From the NCBI RefSeq assembly GCF_017884005.1, contig NZ_QFAY01000033.1:1-27677 (forward strand): DNA of 27,677 bases, in the 5' to 3' direction. Every line of letters starts with the position of its first letter. Position 1 is the stretch's first letter. The notes beneath the pieces are model-generated. The model saw only the letters and a list, made by a program, of their open reading frames with translations. It was not told the DNA's origin and did not search any database. Positions 1 to 7,528 of the stretch are shown in pieces. A program made the translations under genes and the position numbers. This DNA comes from Streptococcus panodentis. Lineage in GTDB: Bacteria; Bacillota; Bacilli; Lactobacillales; Streptococcaceae.

Positions 1-39
1 GACCTTTTCAGCCTGAGCTTAGAAACAAAAGAGTGAAGG

Positions 40-65
40 GAACTAAATTTTTAAAAATTTAGTTC
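40..65. repeat. 26-nt perfect palindrome, part of AGGCTGGGAC repeat
   Basis: A perfect A/T-rich palindrome with GAACTAAAT at one end and ATTTAGTTC at the other. It lies downstream of the surface-protein gene (minus strand) next to the repeat at 77-127. A near-identical palindrome is at 26072-26097, again beside AGGCTGGGAC sequence, so it looks like a module of a dispersed element. It could form a transcript-end hairpin, but no U-tract follows on either strand. Confidence 0.7.
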
Positions 66-76
66 TGTCCCACCGC

Positions 77-127
77 CATCTCTCTGCGAGTGAGGGCGCA
101 GCCATCGTGGAAGTCTGTCCCAGCCTC
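77..127 (-). repeat. AGGCTGGGAC-type intergenic repeat, copy 1
   Basis: Read on the minus strand this 51-nt stretch begins GAGGCTGGGACAGACT and matches 9991-10041 (plus strand) with only about six substitutions. A shorter copy starts at 26058. All three are intergenic, next to gene ends. I recall GGCTGGGAC sequences as common between streptococcal genes, but I cannot assign this one to a named family. Confidence 0.75.
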
Positions 128-162
128 GTTATATTTTTTGAGAGTCCTGCTTTTCAGCGGTC

Positions 163-2403
163 TTATTCAGCCTTGCGGCGTTTTCCGAAAGCCAGACCCA
201 GTGCAGAGAGCAGTCCTATGCCTGCAAGGGCCAGGGGGGATTGGGCAGAGCCTGTTTTAGGCAGAGCTGCAGCCGGTGCCTGATAGATTGGAGCTGGTTT
301 GACCCCTGTCTTGCTTCCGATTGCCCTTACTTTTAGGACTTGTTGTTCGCCTTTCACATCCAGTTTGGCCGGATCTTCTGCCTCAAGCGCTGCGAGAGCT
401 GCTTTCAAAGCCTCCAGTTTTGCACTTTCGGTTTGATAAGCCTCTTCCTTGCTGGCCAGATCTGCTTTTGCCTCATTGAGATCTGCTTCTGCTTTCTTGA
501 GAAGGGCAGGAGCATTTTGCAGGCGGTAAACATAATCTTGTGCAGCTTGAACAGCTTTTTTCACCTCTGCCAAGGCTGTAGCTGCAGCGGCAGCCTTTTC
601 TTGGGCTGCAGCGGTAGCTGCTTTGAGTTCAGCAAGTTCTGCATTGGCTGCCTCGGCAGCTTGTTGGGCTCTTGCTTGTGCTGCTTCTTTTTCTTTCAAG
701 CTTGTCTGTGCATGAGCGAGAGCAGCAAGTCTGGCTTTGGTCTCTTCAGAGGCCGTTTTCTTGCTGTTTTCAAGCGCTGTTTCGTAAGCGCGTTCTTGCT
801 TGGCTAATTGGTCTTTAGCAGTTTGAACAACTTCGCGAAGCAATGGTGCAGCCTCCCGCTTGTTCTGGGCGTTGGTCAAGGCACGCTGAGCTGCGTCTAG
901 CTTAGCCTGTGAAGCCGCTAAATCTTTACGGGCAGCATCCGCTTCTTTGAGATCTGTATTTGGATTGATCAAGGCTGCTGTGATTTTAGAAGCATCTTTG
1001 ATGTCGCTGCTGTTGTTTGGGAACAGCAGGAATTGGATGCGGTTGATAATCCCATCATTGCTGAATCCTACCCCCATATAAGCACCCTTTTTCTGACGGT
1101 CAAGATGTCCAACTGTTTTTTGAGCAGAAATGGTGCTTCGTTCGCCAATGCTGTCTCCCAGATCAAAAAGCTGGAATTTTATAGTATCGTAGATGGTTTT
1201 TTTCAGGTAATCGACAGATACATTTTCTTGGCTGGCCAGATTAGGATATGAACCAAGTTCATGAGTGATGGATGGTCTGTATCCAAACTGATTCAGTCCG
1301 AATTTAGCCACCACAGCTTCTGGGATGGATACACCTGAAGTCACAGGCTGTTTTTTAAGGGAGGTATATTTTTCTTCTTGGGCTGCTTTGCTCAAGGCTG
1401 CTGCATAGTCCATGCTGTTTTGGGTTAGGGTGACCAGTGCGGTGCCTGCCTGCTGGCGGATTTGATTGATCAGATCCTGAGCATAGTAGTTGATTTCCAA
1501 AAGAATGTCACTGGGAATGGCATTGATGCTGACCATACGCTGTGCATCTTTCTGGCTGCTGATGTAGTTGTTGCTGGATTTGAGCCTTGCCGCTTCTGTG
1601 GCAAGAGTTCCCTGTGCTTCAGCTGATAATTTGGAAGTTCCGTTGATATTATTGCTTTTGATGGCATTGATATAGGCTGGAGAGAGGGTGAAGGTATTGT
1701 GAACTTGGTCCAGCGAAGAAACTTTGGCTTGTTTTTCGTTGACTTCAGCCTGAGCCGCTTTTATATCTGCCTGGGCTTGGTCGATTGCTGCTTGGCGTTT
1801 GGCATCCTCAGCTTCGGCTGTTTTCAGCTGTTCTTGGTAAGAAGTCAGGTGATTTTGAGCCTTGTCAAGTTCAGCTTTTGCTTTGGCGACTTCTTCGTTT
1901 ATCAGTTTCTCATCAACAGCTTTTTGCGCTGCAGCCACCGCATCCTGAGCCGCTTTTGTTTCAGTTTCAGCCTGAGCCGCTTTGGCCTGAGCATCCTGAG
2001 CTGTAGTTGCCTGCGTATTTTCTGCAGTTTTGGCGGCATCAAGAGCAGCTTGAGCTTGGCTGTTTGCTGTTTCAGCCGGAGCGACTTTCTCCTCAGCCTC
2101 TGTCACAGCTGCCTGAGCTTGTGCAATATTTTGTGCATTTGCGTCCGCATTGTCCTTTTGGGCTGTTTCAAGCTTGCTTTCAGCTGCATCCGCTTGTTCT
2201 TTAGCCTTATCAACGGCTTCTTTAGCTTTGCTGACCTGCTCGCTTTGCTGCTGAACGGCTGCTTGGCTGACAGGGCTTGTCTTGTCTTGACTTGCAGGTG
2301 CAGCTGTATCTGCTGAAGCCGTATCTGCAGCTACGGTCTGCGTGATACCGGCGCTGGCAAGAATGGCTGCGCCTAAAATGAAGTGTTTTGGAATATTTTT
2401 CAT
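163..2403 (-). CDS. LPXTG-anchored coiled-coil surface protein, SEC10/PgrA-like
   Basis: A 746-residue cell-wall protein. Residues 1 to about 26 form a signal peptide (basic start, hydrophobic core ILGAAILASAGI, likely cut after TVAA). Residues about 40-235 are Ala/Glu/Lys/Gln-rich heptad-like coiled coil. Residues about 235-480 are a globular segment (from NTFTLSPAYINA to the FPNNSSDIKD region) resembling the SEC10/PgrA surface-exclusion domain. Residues about 490-690 are a second coiled coil. The C-terminus is a complete sortase signal: LPKTG at 714-718, a hydrophobic stretch, then GKRRKAE. The signal peptide has no YSIRK motif. The gene has its own consensus promoter and an AGGAGG Shine-Dalgarno (2410-2415), so it is probably monocistronic. 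The likely role is adhesion or cell-cell contact, by analogy with PgrA-type proteins; the domain name is recalled from sequence style, not searched. Confidence 0.85.
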   Translation of the reverse strand: MKNIPKHFILGAAILASAGITQTVAADTASADTAAPASQDKTSPVSQAAVQQQSEQVSKAKEAVDKAKEQADAAESKLETAQKDNADANAQNIAQAQAAVTEAEEKVAPAETANSQAQAALDAAKTAENTQATTAQDAQAKAAQAETETKAAQDAVAAAQKAVDEKLINEEVAKAKAELDKAQNHLTSYQEQLKTAEAEDAKRQAAIDQAQADIKAAQAEVNEKQAKVSSLDQVHNTFTLSPAYINAIKSNNINGTSKLSAEAQGTLATEAARLKSSNNYISSQKDAQRMVSINAIPSDILLEINYYAQDLINQIRQQAGTALVTLTQNSMDYAAALSKAAQEEKYTSLKKQPVTSGVSIPEAVVAKFGLNQFGYRPSITHELGSYPNLASQENVSVDYLKKTIYDTIKFQLFDLGDSIGERSTISAQKTVGHLDRQKKGAYMGVGFSNDGIINRIQFLLFPNNSSDIKDASKITAALINPNTDLKEADAARKDLAASQAKLDAAQRALTNAQNKREAAPLLREVVQTAKDQLAKQERAYETALENSKKTASEETKARLAALAHAQTSLKEKEAAQARAQQAAEAANAELAELKAATAAAQEKAAAAATALAEVKKAVQAAQDYVYRLQNAPALLKKAEADLNEAKADLASKEEAYQTESAKLEALKAALAALEAEDPAKLDVKGEQQVLKVRAIGSKTGVKPAPIYQAPAAALPKTGSAQSPLALAGIGLLSALGLAFGKRRKAE

Positions 2404-2426
2404 CTTTTCCCTCCTAACATGTTAAT

Positions 2427-2455
2427 AGTATAAAGGAAAAAGCTTTAAATGTCAA
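2427..2455 (-). promoter_or_regulatory. Sigma-A promoter of the surface-protein gene
   Basis: On the minus strand a perfect TTGACA (2450-2455) is followed after 17 nt by TATACT (2427-2432). Transcription should start near 2420, leaving a leader of under 20 nt that carries AGGAGG. This is one of the best promoter matches in the window. Confidence 0.85.
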
Positions 2456-2490
2456 ATTATTTCCATATTTTTATAAGAAAAATTCCAGAT

Positions 2491-2597
2491 TTATTCTAGC
2501 ACTTCCAAAAAAGCATGGTGATTCTGACGGTTTGCCATCCCACAGGCTGAATCTTCCGGCACAATTGCTTCCGTTTGGAACTTTGCTTCTCTGGAAA
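2491..2597 (-). other. Open -1-frame continuation beyond the phosphatase stop
   Basis: Just downstream of the phosphatase stop, the -1 frame stays open for about 35 codons to a TAA at 2491-2493. It reads with ordinary codon use (fragments REAKFQTEAIVPEDS, NRQNHHAFLEVLE) and has no start codon or Shine-Dalgarno of its own at the join. It connects to the phosphatase frame exactly at TTTAAAAAAGG, where T TTA AAA fits an X XXY YYZ slippery pattern. It may be a frameshifted C-terminal tail, a gene remnant or chance. The family needs no such tail, so I keep it separate. Confidence 0.35.
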
Positions 2598-3152
2598 TCA
2601 GCTGTCCTTTTTTAAAGGATGGGAAAGTGTGTCCTTCTGCCCTACCATCAGCACATCAGGCATGGCTAGTCTGCGCCAGAAATAATAGTCAATTTGGGGG
2701 TCAAAGTATTGTAAAAGGATACAGATGAGGTTGCCGTGGGAGCTGAGGACAATGTGCTCCTGATGGTGTTTTGCTTCCAGCTCCTGAAGGAAGCCTAGCG
2801 CACGTTTCTGAGCAGCCAGATTGGATTCGCCGCCTGCAAGGGCAAAGTCGGGCTGCGACCAAAGTTGTTTCAGGCAGCTTTCAAATTCTTGGTCAGTAAT
2901 CATTTGACTGCTTAGTTTCCGCTCCACCAAGCGCTCATCGATTTGGATGGGGAGGTTTAGCTTCTGAGCTAGCGGTTCGATTGTTTGTATGGCTCTCTGA
3001 TAAGGGCTGGAATAGACTGCGGTGATGGGTTTTTCTGTCAAAAAATCCAGCTGATCCAGTGCTGCCCTGCCGGTTTCTGACAGAGGACGGCCGGCTTCGT
3101 CCGGACTGTAAGCCGAGTGCGCATGACGGATAAAGTAGTAGGTATTATTCAT
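2598..3152 (-). CDS. Histidine phosphatase (phosphoglycerate mutase-like) family protein
   Basis: A 184-residue member of the histidine phosphatase superfamily, which removes phosphate through a phospho-histidine intermediate. The catalytic RHA motif is at residues 9-11 (nucleophile His10). Arg53 in SSPYQRA, Glu77 in the VERKL segment and His139 in SSHGN complete the usual catalytic set, so the enzyme looks active. The substrate cannot be told from sequence. The start MNNTYYFIRH fits the family, which normally begins a few residues before the RH motif. It is divergent to polA, 97 nt between start codons. No Shine-Dalgarno precedes the ATG; an extended -10 box lies 6 nt upstream instead, suggesting a leaderless mRNA. 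An open frame continues past its stop in the -1 register. Confidence 0.88.
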   Translation of the reverse strand: MNNTYYFIRHAHSAYSPDEAGRPLSETGRAALDQLDFLTEKPITAVYSSPYQRAIQTIEPLAQKLNLPIQIDERLVERKLSSQMITDQEFESCLKQLWSQPDFALAGGESNLAAQKRALGFLQELEAKHHQEHIVLSSHGNLICILLQYFDPQIDYYFWRRLAMPDVLMVGQKDTLSHPLKKDS

Positions 3153-3158
3153 AAGATG

Positions 3159-3167
3159 ATTGTATCA
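3159..3167 (-). promoter_or_regulatory. Extended -10 promoter of the phosphatase gene (leaderless)
   Basis: The minus strand reads TGATACAAT (TG, one base, TACAAT at 3159-3164), then six bases CATCTT, then ATG at 3152. A start about 7 nt after the -10 would fall on or next to the ATG. No purine-rich ribosome site is present and the -35 region is weak, as expected where TGn compensates. Confidence 0.65.
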
Positions 3168-3234
3168 AAATTTAGCTCTCATCACATTTTCTGCTATTTT
3201 CCACACCGCCTTTTCTGTCTTTGTCCGCCTTTCG

Positions 3235-3243
3235 TGTTATAAT
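3235..3243 (+). promoter_or_regulatory. Extended -10 promoter of polA (leaderless)
   Basis: TGTTATAAT is a perfect extended -10 (TATAAT at 3238-3243), followed by six bases ATTCCT and then the polA ATG at 3250. The expected start site coincides with the A of the ATG. No Shine-Dalgarno exists between promoter and start. The -35 region is poor. The geometry is identical to that of the divergent phosphatase promoter. Confidence 0.7.
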
Positions 3244-3249
3244 ATTCCT

Positions 3250-5898
3250 ATGGAAAATAAGAATAAACTACTGTTAATCGACGGTTCGTCCGTTGCTTTC
3301 CGTGCTTTCTTTGCACTGTACAATCAGATAGACCGCTTCAAGAGTCCGTCGGGCCTGCATACCAATGCAATCTATGGTTTCCACCTCATGCTCAATCACC
3401 TCATGGAGCGGGTGCAGCCGACCCACATTTTGGTCGCTTTTGATGCCGGCAAGACCACTTTTCGGACTGAGATGTATGCCGACTATAAGGGCGGCCGGGC
3501 CAAGACACCCGATGAATTCCGCGAGCAGCTGCCCTTTATCCGGGAAATGCTGGGCTATCTGGGCATACGCTACTACGATCTGCCCCAGTACGAGGCGGAT
3601 GACATTATCGGAACCTTGGATAAAATGGCCGAAAAGACGGCTGTGCCTTATGATGTGACCATTGTCAGCGGCGACAAGGACCTGATTCAGCTGGCTGATG
3701 ACAATACCGTGGTGGAGATTTCTAAGAAAGGCGTGGCCGAGTTTGAAGAGTTTACTCCTGCCTATCTCATGGAGAAAATGGGCATCACTCCGGCTCAGTT
3801 CATTGACCTCAAGGCGCTGATGGGCGATCAGTCGGACAATATCCCTGGAGTGACCAAGATTGGCGAAAAGACCGGCCTCAAGCTCCTTTGGGAGTATGGT
3901 TCGCTGGAAAATCTCTATGACAATATTGACCAGCTTAAGGCCTCTAAGATGAAGGAAAATCTGATCAAGGACAAGGAACAGGCTTTCCTGTCTCAGAAGC
4001 TGGCGACCATTGATACTCAGGCACCGATTGAAATCGGGCTGGAGGATCTGGTCTACAGCGGACCGCAGGTGGCTGAGCTCCTCAAGTTCTATGAGGAAAT
4101 GGGCTTCAGGCAGCTCAAGCAGGCCTTGGAAGCTGAGGCGGCACCGGCAGCAGCACCGGCGGAAATCAGCTATGAAGAAGTAAAGGAAGTCACAGCTGAT
4201 ATGCTGGATGCAGCGGCTTTCTTTCACTTTGAACTATTGGGCGACAATTACCACGCTGAGGATATGGTCGGCTTTGCCTGGGGAACGGCAGAAAAGATTT
4301 ATGCCTGCCGAGATGCCCGTCTGCTGCAGCAGCCGCTCTTTAAGGACTTTTTAGAAAAAACAGCCCTCAAGGTCTATGATTTCAAGCGAGCCAAGGTGCT
4401 GCTCAGCCGTTTGGGCATTGAGCTTTCCCGGCCTGCCTTCGACAGCCGTCTGGCCAAGTATCTCCTGTCCACGGTGGACAATAATGAGATTGCGACCATT
4501 GCCGGCCTTTACGGCCGCACAGCCTTGGCATCTGATGAGGCGGTTTACGGCAAGGGCGCCAAACGGGCTCTGCCGGATGATGAGGCGCTGCTCAGCCATT
4601 TGGCCCGAAAAGTCGCGGTGCTGCTGGAAACAGAAGCGCCAATGATTGACCAGCTGCGGGAGCATGACCAGCTGGATTTGCTGCTGGAGATGGAGCAGCC
4701 GCTGGCTTTTGTTCTGGCCAAGATGGAAATCGCCGGCATCAAGGTTCAGCGGGAAACACTGCAGACCATGCAGGCTGAAAATGAGGGGGTTCTGGCCCAG
4801 CTGACTCAGGAAATCTATGATTTGGCAGGCGAAGAATTTAATATCAACTCCCCTAAACAGCTGGGCTCCATTCTCTTTGAAAAACTCGGCCTGCCGCTGG
4901 AATTGACCAAGAAAACCAAGACCGGCTACTCAACAGCCGTGGATGTGCTGGAGCGCTTGGCACCGATTGCCCCTATCGTTGAAAAGATTCTGGAATACCG
5001 CCAGATTGCCAAGATCCAGTCTACCTATGTCATCGGTCTGCAGGAGGCTATTTTGCCTGACGGCAAGATCCACACCCGCTATGTGCAGGATCTGACCCAG
5101 ACCGGCCGCCTGTCCAGTGTTGATCCCAACCTGCAGAATATCCCGGTGCGTCTGGAGCAGGGCCGCCTGATTCGCAAGGCTTTTGTGCCAGAGTGGGAGG
5201 ACAGCGTCCTGCTCAGCTCGGATTATTCTCAGATTGAGCTGCGGGTTCTGGCTCATATTTCGGGTGATGAGCATTTGATTGATGCCTTTCGGCACGGAGC
5301 CGACATCCATACTTCGACCGCCATGCGGGTCTTTGGCATCGAAAAGCCGGAGGATGTGACGGCCAATGACCGCCGCAATGCTAAGGCTGTCAACTTTGGA
5401 GTGGTCTACGGTATTTCAGACTTTGGCCTGGCCAATAATCTGGGCATCAGCCGCAAGGAGGCCAAATCCTATATTGACACTTACTTTGAGCGCTATCCCG
5501 GTATCAAGGCCTATATGGAAAATGTCGTACGCGAGGCGCGGGACAAGGGCTATGTAGAAACTCTCTTTCACCGCCGCCGGGAAATTCCTGACATCAATTC
5601 CCGCAATTTCAATGTCCGAGGCTTTGCCGAACGGACGGCCATCAACAGCCCGATTCAGGGCAGCGCGGCGGATATTCTTAAAGTGGCCATGATCAATCTG
5701 GACCGGGCGCTGACCGAGGGCAAATACCAAGCCCGCATGCTGCTGCAGGTCCACGACGAAATCGTTCTGGAAGTGCCCAATACGGAGCTGTCAGCCGTCC
5801 GCCGGCTGGTCAAGGACATTATGGAAGCCGCTATTGAACTCAAAGTACCGCTGGAAGCAGATGAAAATGCAGGCCAGACTTGGTATGAAGCGAAGTAA
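3250..5898 (+). CDS. polA: DNA polymerase I
   Basis: An 882-residue family A polymerase that fills gaps and removes RNA primers in replication and repair. An N-terminal 5' nuclease (about 1-290) has its acidic clusters (LLIDGSS, AFDAGKTTFR, YEADDIIGT, SGDKDL, GDQSDNIPGV). A central 3'-5' exonuclease-like domain (about 310-470) is degenerate: the Exo I DxE motif is replaced by FHFE, so proofreading is probably absent, as known for streptococcal Pol I. The polymerase domain holds motif A (DYSQIEL, Asp658), motif B (RRNAKAVNFGVVYG, from 708) and motif C (QVHDE, Asp836). The ATG at 3250 (MENKNKLLLIDGSS) matches family N-termini; an upstream in-frame ATG at 3160 lies before the promoter and is rejected. 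GC content and codon use are higher-GC than in the ribosomal genes. Confidence 0.97.
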   Translation: MENKNKLLLIDGSSVAFRAFFALYNQIDRFKSPSGLHTNAIYGFHLMLNHLMERVQPTHILVAFDAGKTTFRTEMYADYKGGRAKTPDEFREQLPFIREMLGYLGIRYYDLPQYEADDIIGTLDKMAEKTAVPYDVTIVSGDKDLIQLADDNTVVEISKKGVAEFEEFTPAYLMEKMGITPAQFIDLKALMGDQSDNIPGVTKIGEKTGLKLLWEYGSLENLYDNIDQLKASKMKENLIKDKEQAFLSQKLATIDTQAPIEIGLEDLVYSGPQVAELLKFYEEMGFRQLKQALEAEAAPAAAPAEISYEEVKEVTADMLDAAAFFHFELLGDNYHAEDMVGFAWGTAEKIYACRDARLLQQPLFKDFLEKTALKVYDFKRAKVLLSRLGIELSRPAFDSRLAKYLLSTVDNNEIATIAGLYGRTALASDEAVYGKGAKRALPDDEALLSHLARKVAVLLETEAPMIDQLREHDQLDLLLEMEQPLAFVLAKMEIAGIKVQRETLQTMQAENEGVLAQLTQEIYDLAGEEFNINSPKQLGSILFEKLGLPLELTKKTKTGYSTAVDVLERLAPIAPIVEKILEYRQIAKIQSTYVIGLQEAILPDGKIHTRYVQDLTQTGRLSSVDPNLQNIPVRLEQGRLIRKAFVPEWEDSVLLSSDYSQIELRVLAHISGDEHLIDAFRHGADIHTSTAMRVFGIEKPEDVTANDRRNAKAVNFGVVYGISDFGLANNLGISRKEAKSYIDTYFERYPGIKAYMENVVREARDKGYVETLFHRRREIPDINSRNFNVRGFAERTAINSPIQGSAADILKVAMINLDRALTEGKYQARMLLQVHDEIVLEVPNTELSAVRRLVKDIMEAAIELKVPLEADENAGQTWYEAK

Positions 5899-5903
5899 AA
5901 CAA

Positions 5904-6008
5904 GATACAGAGGCCGTAAAAAACGAAAAAATTAGGAAATTCGACGAAGCATCGATGATTTTAGGAGAATGTATCTATTTTCTCAAGTTTTTAGGCCGGA
6001 TTCAACTA
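5904..6008 (+). repeat. Hairpin repeat element, copy A
   Basis: The first of seven copies of a roughly 105-110 bp element. It begins GATACAGAGGCCGT and ends TTTAGGCCGGATTCAACTA. It is the most diverged copy: the arm reads AAATTAGGAA instead of GTGAAAATAGGAA. The apex contains CATCGATG. It lies directly after polA and one nucleotide before copy B in the same orientation. Copies A and B fill most of the 330-nt gap between polA and the next gene. Confidence 0.75.
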
Positions 6009-6009
6009 A

Positions 6010-6117
6010 GATATCAAGGGCGTAAAACACAAAGTGAAAATAGGGAACGGATGAAGCATTCGACGAATGCGAGGACGGCCATCTTTTTCACACAGTGTTT
6101 AGGCCGGATTCAGTTGA
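6010..6117 (+). repeat. Hairpin repeat element, copy B
   Basis: Begins GATATCAAGGGCGTAAAAC and ends AGGCCGGATTCAGTTG. The arm AGTGAAAATAGG can pair with CATCTTTTTCACA across the element. The apical hairpin is GCATT-CGACG-AATGC, a perfect 5-bp stem on the conserved loop type. It is a tandem direct partner of copy A. Confidence 0.85.
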
Positions 6118-6136
6118 GCTCATCTATACGCTAAAA

Positions 6137-6175
6137 ATCTACCCCGGAGCAAAACTTTTCGACTCTGGGGTGGAT
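6137..6175 (+). terminator. Strong hairpin before the CoA-binding gene
   Basis: The arms at 6137-6149 (ATCTACCCCGGAG) and 6163-6175 (CTCTGGGGTGGAT) give a 13-bp stem with two G-U pairs and a 13-nt loop. Only a broken U-tract (GTTATTT) follows, so it may be a weak terminator for polA or a leader structure of the next gene. No clear promoter was found between it and the start at 6229. Confidence 0.4.
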
Positions 6176-6228
6176 GTTATTTCGGAAAGCCTTTTCAAAA
6201 TATGCTATCAACTAATTGGAGGAAATCC

Positions 6229-6666
6229 ATGACCTATCATTTTCAAAATCCCAGCGATGGAATTGTTAAACACTACTTAGAAAGCAGCAAGGTGATTGCT
6301 GTTGTAGGCCTGTCCGACCGAGAGGAAGCGACCAGCCATCGTGTGTCAAAGGAGATGCAGCAGCGGGGCTACCGCATCATCCCGGTCAATCCGCGGGCGG
6401 CAGGCGGTCAGATTCTGGGCGAAACTGTCTATGCCAGCCTGCAGGACATCCCTTTTCCGGTAGATATTGTCGATGTTTACCGCCGCAGTGAGTTTCTGCC
6501 GGATGCGGCGCGTGATTTTTTGGCGGCGGATGCTAAGATTTTCTGGGCCCAGCTGGGTCTGGAAAATGAAGAAGCCGAGCAGATTCTGCGAGCGGCCGGC
6601 CGGGACGATATGGTCATGAACCGCTGCATCAAGCGCGAACACAGCCGGCTGGTTTTGGGAGAGTGA
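6229..6666 (+). CDS. CoA-binding domain protein (YccU-like)
   Basis: A 145-residue single-domain protein of the CoA_binding_2 family, a Rossmann fold related to the N-terminal domain of succinyl-CoA synthetase alpha. The strand and loop VIAVVGLSDRE near residues 21-31 is the nucleotide-binding turn, followed by RGYRIIPVNPR and the conserved region FPVDIVDVYRRSEFLPDAA. The late segment DDMVMNRCIKREHSRL is also typical. The cellular role of this family is not established. The ATG at 6229 has GGAGG (6218-6222) in front; an in-frame ATG 27 nt earlier has none. The next gene starts 1 nt after the stop, so the two are probably translated together. Confidence 0.85.
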   Translation: MTYHFQNPSDGIVKHYLESSKVIAVVGLSDREEATSHRVSKEMQQRGYRIIPVNPRAAGGQILGETVYASLQDIPFPVDIVDVYRRSEFLPDAARDFLAADAKIFWAQLGLENEEAEQILRAAGRDDMVMNRCIKREHSRLVLGE

Positions 6667-6667
6667 G

Positions 6668-7528
6668 ATGGCCAGACTAGTCATTATCCGCGGCAACTCC
6701 GGCTCTGGCAAGACCACGCTGGGCCTCAGGCTGCAGGAACATTTTGGCCGCTGCACGCTGCTGATTTCCCAAGATACCGTCAGGCGGGACATGCTCAAGG
6801 AAAAAGTCGAGCCTGGAAATTTATCTATTGACCTGACGGAAACACTGGCTCGCTTTGCTTATGAGCGTGATTTACTGGTCTTGGTAGAAGGGTTTTATGA
6901 GACAGATATTTACGGACAGATGCTAGAGCAGTTGAAAAAACTCTTCGCTCCGCATGTCTTTGCTTACTACTATGGCCTATCCTTTGAAGAAACTGTCCGC
7001 CGCCACCGAACCAGAGCTAAGCAGCAGGAATTTTCCCCAGACGATATGCGGCGCTGGTGGCAGGAGCGAGATTTTCTGGGCTGGGAGGCCGCCTTCTTTA
7101 GAGATGGGGACAGTCTGGAAGCGGCTTTTGATCGGATTGTTCGGGATTTGAAGGGTGTAGAAAAGGCTGAGTTCAACGAACTTCAGCCTTTTTATATAGG
7201 TGCTAAGCAGCAATCAGCCCAGCTTTTTCTCTTGTCTAATCTTCTCATAAAAGAGAACCTGAGCCGCGCTTATGTAAGGGTAGACGGTTATGCCTGCGAT
7301 GCCGTATGTCAGACCAATCAGGATATACCAGCCAATGAAGCTCAGATCCAGCAGGAAACGGTCCCATTTGCAGCCTTTCATCAGCCGGCGGCTCTGACGG
7401 AGGACCTGAAAGGGGCCTTTATAAGTACCGGCATGAAGCTGGTCATAGAGGATATAGTCAGTCTGAGAATATGCGTAGGCCTGTGGGATAAAGACTGCTG
7501 TGCCGGCTGCCATGAGGAGCAAGCCTAA
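6668..7528 (+). CDS. P-loop kinase-like protein with lost stop codon
   Basis: The N-terminal 160 or so residues form a P-loop phosphotransferase-type domain. Walker A GNSGSGKTT is at 9-17, followed by SQDTVRRDML, a LVLVEGFYETDIYG strand and a lid-like segment RHRTRAKQQEF. The substrate is unknown. The recognisable domain ends near RDLKG (residue 163). From there the frame runs on through its own terminator (7163-7193) and 315 nt antisense into the DUF975 gene, ending only at 7526-7528. The extra 120 residues look like antisense-derived sequence. A TAG at 7158-7160 would be in frame after loss of one base near the GGG at 7153-7155, which suggests a recent indel or a sequencing error. The start has a GGGAG-type site overlapping the previous stop. 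Confidence 0.7.
   Translation: MARLVIIRGNSGSGKTTLGLRLQEHFGRCTLLISQDTVRRDMLKEKVEPGNLSIDLTETLARFAYERDLLVLVEGFYETDIYGQMLEQLKKLFAPHVFAYYYGLSFEETVRRHRTRAKQQEFSPDDMRRWWQERDFLGWEAAFFRDGDSLEAAFDRIVRDLKGVEKAEFNELQPFYIGAKQQSAQLFLLSNLLIKENLSRAYVRVDGYACDAVCQTNQDIPANEAQIQQETVPFAAFHQPAALTEDLKGAFISTGMKLVIEDIVSLRICVGLWDKDCCAGCHEEQA
7163..7193 (+). terminator. Bidirectional terminator between kinase and DUF975 genes
   Basis: AAGGCTGAGTTC pairs with GAACTTCAGCCTT (one bulged base) around a 3-nt loop, followed by TTTTT. On the minus strand the same hairpin is followed by TTTTC just past the DUF975 stop, so it can serve both converging genes. It lies inside the open kinase frame. Confidence 0.8.

Noticed and set aside
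1699..2316. Long open frames antisense to the surface protein gene
   Set aside because: They come from the repetitive Ala/Glu/Lys codon pattern of the coiled coil, have no ribosome site and give Cys/Phe/Leu-rich unlikely proteins.
3160..3249. 30-residue N-terminal extension of PolA from an ATG at 3160
   Set aside because: It lies upstream of and across the extended -10 box, has no ribosome site, and the extra residues are not polymerase-like. The ATG at 3250 gives the family N-terminus.
4190..4660. Disrupted exonuclease domain of PolA as a strain-specific mutation
   Set aside because: Loss of the 3'-5' exonuclease motifs is the known state of streptococcal Pol I, so it is not novel.
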